NCBI GenBank assembly: GCA_027625915.1
Contig: JANTQA010000012.1
Location: 589,001-653,000 of the forward strand
Source: Anaeramoeba flamelloides
Taxonomy: Eukaryota > Metamonada > Anaeramoebidae
Direction: 5' to 3'
DNA length: 64,000 bases
In this document: positions 47,895 to 57,529 of the stretch, piece after piece
Layout of the letters: the number at the start of each line of letters is the position of its first letter
Numbering within the stretch: the stretch's first letter is position 1
Translations under genes and position numbers: made by a program
Notes under the pieces: generated by a model
Database searches by the model: none
Told to the model about the DNA's origin: nothing
Seen by the model: only the letters and a program-made list of their open reading frames with translations

Positions 47895-48000
47895 ATTGAT
47901 TTTGAAAAATATAAATGGAATACGATTTTTACAACATTTTCCTTATTTTTACTATACAAATAGAGTTTTCAACAAAATAAGTTGTAATTGGAAATTTTAA

Positions 48001-49139
48001 TTCGAAAGGGAAAATGAAAATAAAAAAGAAGTGAAAATTCTTTCCAATTGATTATTCAAATTTTCGTTTTAATTTGTTCATTATTTTGATTCCACTGTTT
48101 AGTTAGTATGTAAATATTAAATAGTATGATAGTTGAAACCTTCCCATTTATTAAAAAAATCTTTGTAGTCTAATTTGAAATAATGATTTTAAGAATTCGA
48201 TTTCTTATAAACTGAGACACTCAAAATTGTCAAAAGCAAGTTTCCTTCTTATGTTTATTCTTTTTTTAATTTTATAATTTGAGAAAAAAGATTTATTTTA
48301 TTTTGATTAAAAAAGATTTCCTTCTTTCAATTTTAGAGAAACTTTTGTTTATTTTTACTATTAATTTCACAATAAATGAAACTAAATTTTCATTCAACCA
48401 TGCACAAAAAGATTTTAATATCAGTAAACATTTTAAATTTTTAATTCTTAAAATCAGCTTAAATTATTAATTTCCCTCTTTTGGAATTTGGAACCATGTT
48501 ACTTTTTATAATTCTTAGGATATTTTTTTTTTGGATAATCGGAATGAAAATTTTGATCCATTTATTTTGCAATTAACAGTAGTCTTTCAAAATCTTGATC
48601 CTTTTTGAACAAAAGTTTTTCAATACAGTGATCAAAATAATTTATACCCAACTACTATAATATGTGTTTATTAAATATAATACATACTTTTTTTACTTCT
48701 TGTTCGTATGCAACATCCAATTCACTATACAGTGATACCCCCAAGTAAAATCAATCTTGAAGATAAAACCCTTGATGTTTTAAGTAAATTTTAAATTAGA
48801 AATGCAAATAGCTAGAAATTTTTTGTAATATTCTCAAGTTTTTTTGAAATTTTTTGGATTTTTTGATTGAAATTCCTTGAAAAATTTTTCCTTTTTTGAG
48901 ATAAATTTTGCAATTTCATCCTTAATTTTTATAATTACTATTTAAATAATAGAATTTTAAGATAAACCAATACCATATTTAATTATAGTTTCTTGTTGGT
49001 TTCTTTAACATTGGTTAATGTATAGGACTTCTATAACTAAAAAAACAGGCATTTTATTTTGAACACACGGGTTATACTATTTTCTACACACATTTTTTTG
49101 ATTAACAGAAGACTTTTTTCAAATTATATTTCAACTAAT
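48001..49139. other. Intergenic region and distal 5' flank of RCC1-BTB copy 4
   Basis: From about 48560 it is homologous to 39100-39560 (TTTTTGAACAAAAGTTTT, CAATACAGTGATCAAAATA). No gene was recognised. Confidence 0.5.
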
Positions 49140-49312
49140 GTAATTTGAATACTAAAACGAAATAAATTTTCACTTCCTTTTCCATATTTATCTTTTATAA
49201 ATAGAGTTCTCAAAGAAGAAGATTGTAATTTAAAAACTCGGTATTCGAAAAAGGAAATTAAAAATGGAGTGAAAATTGTAACCATTTAGAATTCAAATAC
49301 CAGCCAAAACAA
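49140..49312. repeat. Palindromic element S, copy 1
   Basis: About 170 bp of inverted repeat: AATTTTCACTTCCTTTTCC on the left, AATGGAGTGAAAATTG on the right, with outer arms ending near ATTTGAAT and ATTCAAATACCAG. Other copies are at 51706-51876, 58541-58712 and 59412-59585. Confidence 0.65.
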
Positions 49313-49426
49313 AACCAATATAAACAAGCCTAATTTTTATTTTAACAATTAGATCTCCAATTACTTTCTGAACTAAAGGTAAAAAAGAAATAAACAAATT
49401 AGAATAGAGAAGTGAAATAAATCCCC

Positions 49427-49862
49427 GATAAGATTTTTAATTGTGAATATTAGTAAAATTTTTCTTTTATTTTAAATCAAATCCTTTTTATAAAGAATCC
49501 AGACTTTTTCAAGGTCCTGGTAATAAACCTATCTAAAGTTCCATAAAGTGGGAGTGTCTCTAAAATACTCAAGTAATTGTTGGATAGCCAAAGTAGATCT
49601 ACTTTTTTCGTAAAAATAATAGAATTTTATAGAGAGTTTACTAGAGTTTGAACAATGATATTTATTATCCTTGTTTTTTAATTAAACGAATGGTGTTTTG
49701 AACGTTTGTGATGTTCATTAATCATCATTCTAATTTGTGGGTGAGGGGGGTTTAAATTTAAAAAGTTTTATTTCTTGAAAAAAAAGGATTTGATTTTGAA
49801 AAAAAGAAATTACACAACAATTTTCCTAATATTCACAATTAAAAATCTTGTCAGGTATTTTT
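49427..49862. mobile_element. MITE G in the promoter region of RCC1-BTB copy 4
   Basis: About 435 bp. Arms GATAAGATTTTTAATTGTG, then AATATTAGTAAAATT, mirrored at the right end (ACAATTAAAAATCTTGTC). The inner arm AAATCAAATCC is shared with MITE F. It is absent from the homologous flank of copy 3, so it inserted about 230 bp before the ATG of copy 4 after duplication. Confidence 0.75.
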
Positions 49863-49966
49863 TTCCCGTCCGGTCTATTTTATTTGAATTACTATAATTT
49901 GTGATTTTTATGAAATGAAAATTTTTTTCATTTTTTTTCTTTCTTTTGTTTTTTTTTCTTTCTCTC

Positions 49967-50006
49967 TAAAATCACAAAAACCCAAAAAACCTTAATCTTT
50001 CCCAAA
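49967..50006 (+). promoter_or_regulatory. Conserved 5' flank block of RCC1-BTB copy 4
   Basis: The same AATCACAAAAACCCAAAAAA then CCTTAATCTTTCCCAAA block as at 11746 and 39867, about 85-120 bases before the ATG and preceded by a T-rich tract. Confidence 0.5.
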
Positions 50007-50088
50007 CTCCAAACCCAATTCCACATCGCAATTTAAGATTCCAAAAAAAAATCAATCCAATCCAAAAAAATCCTAAAAATTTAACTTA

Positions 50089-50716
50089 ATGTCCAATATT
50101 AAGTCTCTTGGTGATTTCAATGGGAAAACTCATCAATCAAACAAATTCGAAACCTTGGAAACAATAAAAACCTTTCCCGAAGAAGTTACAAAGATTGTTG
50201 ATGTTGTTGCAGATTATGAAAATAATATTGTCTTTTTGAGTTCCGAAGGCAAACTATACCAATCAAGCCGAGATAAGTATCACGAGAAGCTCAAAGCATT
50301 TGAAAACCTACCACCAATGAAAAGTATTGTTTCTGGCTATGACCATTTCCTGGCGATCTCAAATGAAGAAAAGCCCAGGGTCTATGGGTGGGGTCAAAAT
50401 AGAGAAAAACAACTTGGTTTAACCACCTACGACGATGTCAAAAAACCAACTTTAATTGAATCTTTAGAAAAGGAAAACATTGACCAAATCTGTTGTATTG
50501 GTTACTGTTCATTTTTTTTAAACAAAACAACAAATATTTTGTTTGGATGTGGTAATGCTCAAAATGGCAAGTTGGGAAAACCAGAATTTACAGGAAATAC
50601 TGTATATATCCAAAAATTACATGAAAATGTTGCTAATGTATTTGGTGGTCATTCGGATCATATATTTATGATGAAAACTGATGGAAAATTATATGGTTTT
50701 GGTATTAATGAAGAGG
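50089..50716 (+). CDS. RCC1-double-BTB protein, copy 4, exon 1
   Basis: MSNIKSLGD start, 209 codons plus one base, then a GTAACT donor. RCC1 repeat cores: IVFLSSEGKLYQSSRDKYHE, YDHFLAISNEEK, VYGWGQNREKQLGL, CSFFLNKTTNILFGCG, GGHSDHIFMMKTDGKLYGFG. Without splicing the frame would run on to 50904 with a phenylalanine-rich tail, which looks like intron. Paired with 53363-54435 it gives about 566 residues. It is closest to copies 2 and 3, with differences clustered in loops (TTYDDVKKP, GNAQNGKLGKP). Confidence 0.87.
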
Positions 50717-50988
50717 GTAACTTTTTTCACAATTTTTGGATTTTCTTTTTATTCTTTTCTTTTTTTTTTTTTCTTTTCTTCTTTTTCCTTCTTAATGTTC
50801 TTTCTCAGATAGCACCATTTTTCTTCAAAAATATTCTTCTTCTTTTTCTCGAGAGAGAAAATTGGAAAAATGGTTCTTGGAGAGAGAAAAAAAAACTAAG
50901 ATGAAGAATTTTTCAATAGAAACACTTAAAAGTATAAGATCCTAGATTGAGATTTAAAATCTAAATAAGGAAGAAAAAAATTAATCAA

Positions 50989-51225
50989 TTAAGGGACTAC
51001 AATCCCTGCAATTTGAAAAAAAATTATCTTGTGTCCTGTGTAGTGGCTTGTTAATTTGATTCTAAGCTGTTCGATCTTGTACTTGGTATGGATTTTAATA
51101 GTGATTCAAAAAGGTAATTTTAGTCAATTTATTTTAAATGATTTATGAAATCCAAATTTATGAATGTAAGTCTAATAGATTGGTAGGTATTTAATAATGA
51201 ATTTTGATTTTTGGGTTGTTGATTG
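50989..51225. mobile_element. Left end of TTAA-flanked element J
   Basis: It begins TTAAGGGACTACAATCCCTG and matches 62348-62580 for about 235 bp (GTGGCTTGTTAATTTG, ATTCAAAAAGG, TTTTTGGGTT). It sits at the same intron position as element X in copy 3. No right end was found before the next exon, so the copy is truncated or rearranged. Confidence 0.65.
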
Positions 51226-51231
51226 AAATAT

Positions 51232-52475
51232 TTAAACCCCATTTCAAGATTGTAAAAACAACAAAATACCTTTTTTGAAAAAAAAAAAAATCTTATTAAC
51301 GAAATTTAGAGTAAATGCTTAAATAGAACTACTCACTAATTGAAAATTTAACACTTTGACAGAAATTACAATACTCACAAAACAAAAAATAAATAATTAG
51401 TAATACTAATAAATCACCGGTGTGTAAAAAATTTTGGGTTGAGTTTAAAAAAAAATGAATTGCTAAATTTGTTTAAATTCTAAACTCTGTTTCAGTCAAA
51501 GTGCCAACGTTTTTTTCAAATATCAATTATTTTATATAATTGACCTTTGAAGAACAAATAAGAAATAAACAGAATAATATACATCAAAGAATTGTTGATG
51601 TATGCCTGAAAGAAAACTAATTAATCAATGGATTTTCTTAAAAATTGAAAAACTCAAATTCTTATGGCCCTATTGAGAAAAACAACGATGTTTGTTTTGA
51701 ACTTCTACTGGTATTTGAATAATAAATAGGAAACATTTTTCACTTCATTTTCCATACTTTTCTTTGAGAAATTAAGTCCCCAAACCAAGTTTGTTGGTAT
51801 TTGTGGTCTCTATTTGAAAAAGGAAATGAAAATGAAGTGAAAATTTTTCACATTTATTAAACAAATATCAGGATTAAAGATCGAATAGAATTGCAATAGA
51901 AATCAATATGATTTCTCAACAATCTTTACATGGTTTTAATAACCTTAGAATAACACGTTTTTATCAAGTGACTATTGATCTTGCAATAAAAAATTTTTTT
52001 AACTGAATGACGTTTTAAAAAAAAATATCGAAAAAAAAAAACAAAAATGTGCAAAAATGATTTCAATTTTGAAAATTTTCCAAAATAAAATTTTTCTTCT
52101 AATATCTTTGCCAACCCTTTAAACACATGTATTTCACCCATTACAACTGGGCCCCTTTTACTGGAAAATAGTTTATTAGTAAATATTGATCGATCAAATG
52201 GTTAGATACCATCAAAAACTAATTTTATTTGAGTTCTTTAATTTGGAACAACTCAACTTTAACCTAATACCAATCGTTCGAAAAAATGAAGTTTGGTCTA
52301 TCGAAACAAGTTGTGTAATTCAAAAAATAAAATGAAAAACAAAAATCTAAAAGATGAAAAAATGCTTTTCATATTTTTCAAAAATTCAAATTTATTTGAA
52401 ATTTCAATGAAATTATATTATTGTGATTGTTTGAATCGTTTTAACGGTATGGAAAATTTTGACTTTTAGTTTATT
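51232..52475. repeat. Dispersed repeat PQ, copy split by element H
   Basis: Block P (51232-51480) and block Q (52180-52475) match 20866-21060 and 21100-21400. Element H lies between them here and not there. Confidence 0.7.
51489..52178. mobile_element. Element H, copy 1
   Basis: About 690 bp with inverted ends resembling TTTCCAGTCAAAGGGGCCC (left TTTCAGTCAAAGTGCC, right GGGCCCCTTTTACTGGAAAA). An inverted full copy lies at 58246-58940 and a partial one at 21415-21779. Palindromic element S (51706-51876) is inside at the same place in both full copies. No transposase is visible; the 71-codon frame on the minus strand is not conserved. Confidence 0.75.
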
Positions 52476-52653
52476 TAATTCCACAAATCAGTTAAATTAT
52501 ATAATTTTCTTATTTCTTTATTTATTTAGAGAAAGGAGTAATTATTGAAAATTATATCAAATAAAAAAAAAGAGAAAAAGAAAATTAATTAAAATATCAA
52601 TAAAAAATAATAATATCATTTACATTACCAAATTAAAAACTATCTATAGTCAT

Positions 52654-52728
52654 GCAGTTTTCCAGGATTCAAAAGAATTGAGTAAAATCCTTGGTTTTAC
52701 TAAATTCTTTCTAATTCTGGAAAACTGC
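52654..52728. repeat. Palindrome N, copy 5
   Basis: 75 bp: GCAGTTTTCCAGGATTCAAA to the mirrored TTCTGGAAAACTGC. The outer bases GCAG/CTGC differ from other copies but still pair with each other. Confidence 0.85.
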
Positions 52729-52791
52729 CGTAAGTAATTTTTTTATTTTAAGAAATTTTCCTTTTATTCTCAAATTAAAAAAAACGTCGTT

Positions 52792-52865
52792 AGGTTTTCC
52801 AGAATTCAAAAGAATTTAGTAAAAATAACGGATTTTACTCTATTCTTTTGAATATTGGAAAACCT
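52792..52865. repeat. Palindrome N, copy 6
   Basis: 74 bp: AGGTTTTCCAGAATTCAAAA to the mirrored GAATATTGGAAAACCT. Followed by AGGCACTCTATGGCACTTGG, as at 16655. Confidence 0.85.
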
Positions 52866-53362
52866 AGGCACTCTATGGCACTTGGCGGCTTGTCCCCAGA
52901 ATTCACAGGAGGAACAAAAACCTGATCGAAATATTATCAATTACATATAAAAATTCCACAATTTGTGATTAATAATTGGTATTACACGAATCTCAGAAGA
53001 GTGGGGCAATATGTACCCGAATTTATATATATTTATCACTATTTTAAGTTTTTTTTATTTTCAATTTTTTATTATTACTTTTTCTTTATTAACTTATGTT
53101 TTCGAACAATAAGAGCATTGTTTTTTAAATTATAAACTTTTCATTTCAGAATGGGAGACGTTGATAATTTATCTAATACTTGTATTCTTTCATTTTTTTT
53201 TGGAAAGCTGAAGGAAAATTTATGATTTTTTTAATTTCCATTGAAAATTAAATACAATTAATATAAATAATGAAATCTAATTAATTTATTCCAATAATAA
53301 AAAAATTAAAAATAAAAATTTATAAAAATTACCAAAAAAAAAAAAAAAAAAAAAAAAAAAAG

Positions 53363-54435
53363 GTCAATTAGGATTAGGACACAAAAATGATGCTTTGACA
53401 CCAACCCAAATCAAACTTGAATTCCCAATTGAAGAAATTTCGAAAATCAGTTTTTCATACCAATTAACCTCTATTCTGACAAAGGATGGAAAACTTTATG
53501 TAACTGGTACTAATTCAATAACTGGGTTTGGGAGTGATTTATCAGAATTTAAACAATATCCACAATTTAAAAATAATAATACAATCATTAAAGATATTGC
53601 TTGTGGTTATCATTTGTTTGTAATCGTAACACAAGATAATGAAATTTGGGTTCAGGGGTTATTTAATGGTACTGATTCGGATAATTCATCAGTAATTCGA
53701 AAAATTCAAACAGGAAATAATCTAACCAATAAACTTTCATCTTATAATCAAATGAAATGCTGTGATCGGGATTTAATTTTCTTCTTTGAATCAAATTCAT
53801 ATTTAACTCAAGATCTTGAAAAGTTATTAAAAAATGGATACTTTTCTGATTGTAATATCCAAAATATTCCAGTTCATAAAATATTAATTGAGACAAGGAT
53901 TGGAAAAACATTTGATTTGATCAAAAAATATTTGGAATCAAATTGCAAATTAAACGAAATTCAAGATTTGTTAAAATGGATTTATTGTGATGAAATGCTC
54001 AATTTCAAAAGAACAAATGAAATTTTAAATCATTTAGGAATCCAAAATGCTCAAAAAACCAAATTATTAAAAAATGATTTAAAACAATTATTATTTGATG
54101 AACAAACTTCTGATTTTAAACTTGTTGTAAAAAATGAAGAAGAAGAAGAAGAAGAATTGTATATTCACAAATTTATCTTAGCAGCCAGAAGTGGATTATT
54201 TTTGAATATGTTTCAAAATATTGAAGAAAATTTACAAAAAGTCAAAGATTATTCTGGCAAATCATTAGAAACCATTGAATTATTAATATCATTTTTATAC
54301 ACTGACGAACTACCTATCACTGCAGACACAGACCAAGAATTCATCAAAGAAGAATTTGAAGATATTGTTGAATATTATCAATTAAATCCCAGAATTCCAA
54401 TCATGGATATTTTTGAAAAATGTTCTAAAATATAA
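53363..54435 (+). CDS. RCC1-double-BTB protein, copy 4, exon 2
   Basis: It starts after AG with GT CAA TTA GGA (completing Gly, then Q-L-G-L-G-H) and is open for 356 codons. RCC1 remainder (LYVTGTNSITGFGSDLSEF, IWVQGLFNGTDSDNS), divergent BTB (NGYFSDCNIQNIPVHK, WIYCDEMLNF), canonical BTB (TSDFKLVV, LYIHKFILAARSG, ISFLYTDELP). The acceptor follows a run of about 28 A. The 3' part is nearly identical to copy 3. Confidence 0.88.
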
Positions 54436-54882
54436 TTTTATCAAACAAATTCATTATTCTAATTTATAAAAAAATCTTTTATATTCAACTCTTTTTTTTT
54501 CTGATTTAATTTAATAATCATTTATTTATTTCTATTTTTATTTTTATTTCTTTTATTATTTTTTTTTTTTGTTTTATTTTACTTTGGCTTTGAATAAATA
54601 GGATGATAAGAATATTTAATATTTGGTTGATTGAAAATAAGGGATAAATTAGTAGTAGTAGTATTGAGAGAAAGAGGTAATTAAAGAAAACTTTATTAAA
54701 TAAAAAAGAGAAGAAATAAAATAATTAAAATATCTCTCATATCTTTAAAAAAATAAGTATATCATTTGGGTTGTCAAGTTAAAAACTATTGCTGTCATTA
54801 ACTTTTCCAGAATTTATCAATATAAATAAAAAAATTTTAAAATGAACTTTTCATTTCAAAAAGTAAAAAAACACCTCTATCT

Positions 54883-54949
54883 TGATAGAATTTAAAAGAA
54901 TAAAGTAAAAATCATGATTTTTCTCTATTATTTTGAATTTTGGAAAACG
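54883..54949. repeat. Palindrome N, copy 7
   Basis: About 67 bp, more diverged: GATAGAATTTAAAAGAATAA to the mirrored TATTTTGAATTTTGG. A lone right half lies at about 55003-55028. Confidence 0.7.
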
Positions 54950-55059
54950 CGTTTTGAGATTTTTCAAATTTTTGAAATAAACAGAAAATTTTTAAATTTA
55001 CTTTAATTATTTTGAATTCTGGAAAAGAGCAGTTAAGTTTTCTAAATTATTCGGAAAAT

Positions 55060-55360
55060 TCGAGGTTTTTTTGAGAAATCGATCGATCTTCGTTAGGTTT
55101 AATTGAGTTTTCTATTTATTTTGAAAATCAATAGATTTAAATTTGGTTTTTTTGAGTTTTCTATTTATTATTGAAGTGTTCTAGGTTATTTTTTTTACTT
55201 TTCGAAATAAACCGAAAATTTATTAAAATTTTCTGTTTATTTCAAAAAGTGAAAAAACCTAACGAAAATCTATAGATTTTCCAAATAAAATAGAAAACCT
55301 CAAAAAAACCTAGAATACTTCACAAATTAAATAAGAAACCTCAAGAAAACCACAGTTATA
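55060..55360. repeat. Modular palindromic repeat cluster O, copy 2
   Basis: The same modules as 8385-9680, in both orientations: TTTTTTTGAGTTTTCTATTT, GAAGTGTTCTAGG, AACGAAAATCTATAGATTTT and mirrors. Confidence 0.75.
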
Positions 55361-55584
55361 TTTTTCAGAATTTAGAAAAATAAAAAGAAAATTTATTAAT
55401 TTTCGGTTTATTTCTTTAAGAAAAAAAACCTAGACACTTGACGACATTTCCCCCAGAATACACAGATAGTATAAAAATCCGATTGAAAGATTATCATTAT
55501 AGATAAAAATCCCACAATCTTTGAATTATAATTAGTATTACACAACTCTCGCAATGGTATTATTTACCTGTATTTATATATCTA

Positions 55585-56884
55585 TAGTCTACGACAAAAA
55601 AAATTTCCCTCAAACCATCAATTATTTTTTTTGATCTGTCATTTTCAATGATTTTTTTTTTGAAAAATTGAAACTATGATATTTGTCATTTTTATTTTTG
55701 TATTTTTTTATTCAATATTCGACTTTCATTTACAATAAATTTATTTATAAAATGAACAAAAAACAAAAAACCTCACTTGAAACAAAATACCAAATTCTGT
55801 TAAAATTGAAAGAAGGTATACCCATTAAAAAACTAGCAAAAAACAATAATATTACAACAAAAACTATTCGAAACTGGGAGAAAAAATCCCTTCTAGGATC
55901 ACATATATGGAAAGAAGGTAGTGGTCTAAAAAGTTTGTTAAATAATGAACAACTCAAAAAAAAGGAAGAAATATTCAATGAAAATCATGAGAAAAGTTCA
56001 ATAAAATTGAAACCTTAGATCAAAAAAAAACTCAATGTATCTTTATCTATAAGAACTATACAAAGATATCGAAAAAATAATGATTATAATTGCGTTTAAC
56101 CCATCAAAATTCCAAAACTTTTGCAAAAAGATAAGGAAAAAAAAGATGCATTGAAGACTCCACTACAATTAGAACTGGAAAAGGGTGAATTTTGGCGATG
56201 AATCAAAAATAGAGTTATTTCGAAATACATCTTATGTTTATATCAAGAAAGGCGAGAAAAGACCCCCCAAAAAGAAAAAAGATAATAAAAGAATTTCAGT
56301 TATGATTTGGGCTGGAATTTCTTGGAAGTAAAAAACTGAAATTTTTTTTTCAAAAGATTTTTGCAAAAATTCAAAATCACTAATGAATTCAGAAATTTAT
56401 ACTCGAATACTTGAACAAGCATTACTTCCTTTTATTAAAAATAAATATGACTGCGATGATTTTGAATTTCTTCAGGACAATGCACCCATTCATAAATCAA
56501 AACTTTCAATGAATTGGTTCAAAGAAAATTCAATTAAATTAGTGTCTTTCCCTACCAAATCACCCGATTTGAATCCAATTGAAAAGATATGGAATGGTTT
56601 AAAAAACATGATCGAAAAAGAATCTGCCGAAACCCAAGAAGAACTGAAAAATTTCAAAAAAAAAATTGGAAAAAAATTTCCACAAAAAATTAGAGCCCAG
56701 ATTAAACACCTTGACAAAATCATTCCTAAAATCCTAGAAAATGGTGGGGGAATTCAACATTTGAAACTTGTTTCGAAAATGATACGACTTTGAAAATTAA
56801 AAATACAAATTGAAAATTTTCAACATATAATGTATGATTTTGTATTGAAAACGTTTGTGAGAAATTTTTTTTGTCGTAGACTAT
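55585..56884 (+). mobile_element. Tc1-type DNA transposon, decayed
   Basis: 1.3 kb with inverted ends TAGTCTACGACAAAAAAAAT and mirror (right end GTCGTAGACTA), about 28 bp each, next to TA. It encodes a broken IS630-Tc1-mariner transposase. The right end abuts a TA repeat and then MITE M copy 2. Confidence 0.9.
55752..56793 (+). pseudogene. Tc1-like transposase, broken
   Basis: Would cut and paste the surrounding element. The N-terminal helix-turn-helix region reads MNKKQKTSLETKYQILLKL and IKKLAKNNNITTKTIRNWEK. A second DNA-binding part around SLSIRTIQRYRKNNDYNC follows a stop (TAG at 56016-56018), and another stop is at 56097-56099. The catalytic part is in another frame. The first Asp is in GDESKIELF (about 56197), the second in FLQDNAPIHKS, and the third residue is Glu in SPDLNPIEKIW, with 34 residues between the last two. 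That DD34E spacing marks the Tc1 lineage. A stop also precedes 56383. At least three stops and one frame change make it inactive, though both ends remain. Confidence 0.88.
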
Positions 56885-56906
56885 ATATATATATATATAT
56901 ATATAT

Positions 56907-57483
56907 AAGCAATTTCCAAGAATGTGGGGCGAATTTATTTTAAAATATATCTTATGTGATCCATTCTTCAAAATAGGATTTAAATATATAAAATCATTAA
57001 TCACCATTTATAGATTCTTGGTAATAATTCAATTTGTTTCTTAGTATTGTAGAAATAAAAGATATTAAATTTTATGATCTCGATTTTATCTGATATTTTT
57101 TTATATTGAAAATTGGTGTTTGTTATTTTCTTTTTGATTGAAAAAAATATTTTCATAAGATGTATAATCTCAACAAAATTTACAATATAATTAAAAACAT
57201 ATAACTGCGTTTTCGTGTTTAAAAAGTCATTTGTTCCCAATCCATATTTCCGGTTTTTTATTGAAATTAATCCTCCATTGCTTTAACCAAAAAAGTGCTA
57301 TTTTTTCTCCATTTTTTGGGAATATTTCAACTAATATGCTTTGAATTATATACATAAGTGGTTGATTCAATCAGTATAAATATTAAACTTAATTTGGTAT
57401 AGTTGATTAATGATTAAACTCACTAAAAATGATTATTTTTTATGAAATATCAAAAAAAATACCCCACTTTTTTGGAAATACCT

Positions 57484-57484
<1 letters not shown>
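56907..57484. mobile_element. MITE M, copy 2
   Basis: 578 bp, similar along its length to 46303-46940. Left AAGCAATTTCCAAGAATGTG then GGGC; right CCCCACTTTTTTGGAAATAC. Flanked by TA microsatellites (56883-56906 and 57488-57525). No coding capacity. Confidence 0.85.

Positions 57485-57529
<45 letters not shown>

Larger units (their letters stand above)
45723..48000. other. 3' flank of RCC1-BTB copy 3
   Basis: The first part matches the flank of copy 2. From about 45965 it is homologous to element X and to the copy-2 flank, interrupted by MITE M (46303-46940) and MITE L (47695-47894). No gene is seen. Confidence 0.55.
50717..53362 (+). other. Probable 2.6-kb intron of RCC1-BTB copy 4
   Basis: It runs from the GTAACT donor to about 29 A followed by AG. 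After the shared intron start it contains a left end of element J (50989-51225), repeat PQ split by element H, and two palindromes N. The part 52520-53045 is homologous to the 3' flank of the same gene at 54650-55580. Confidence 0.65.
54436..55584. other. 3' flank of RCC1-BTB copy 4, repeat-rich
   Basis: From 54650 it repeats the end of the gene's own intron (52520-53045). It contains palindrome N copy 7, modular cluster O copy 2, and the tail motif CCTAGACACTTGACG followed by CCCCCAGAATACACAG. No gene was found before the Tc1-type element. Confidence 0.55.
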
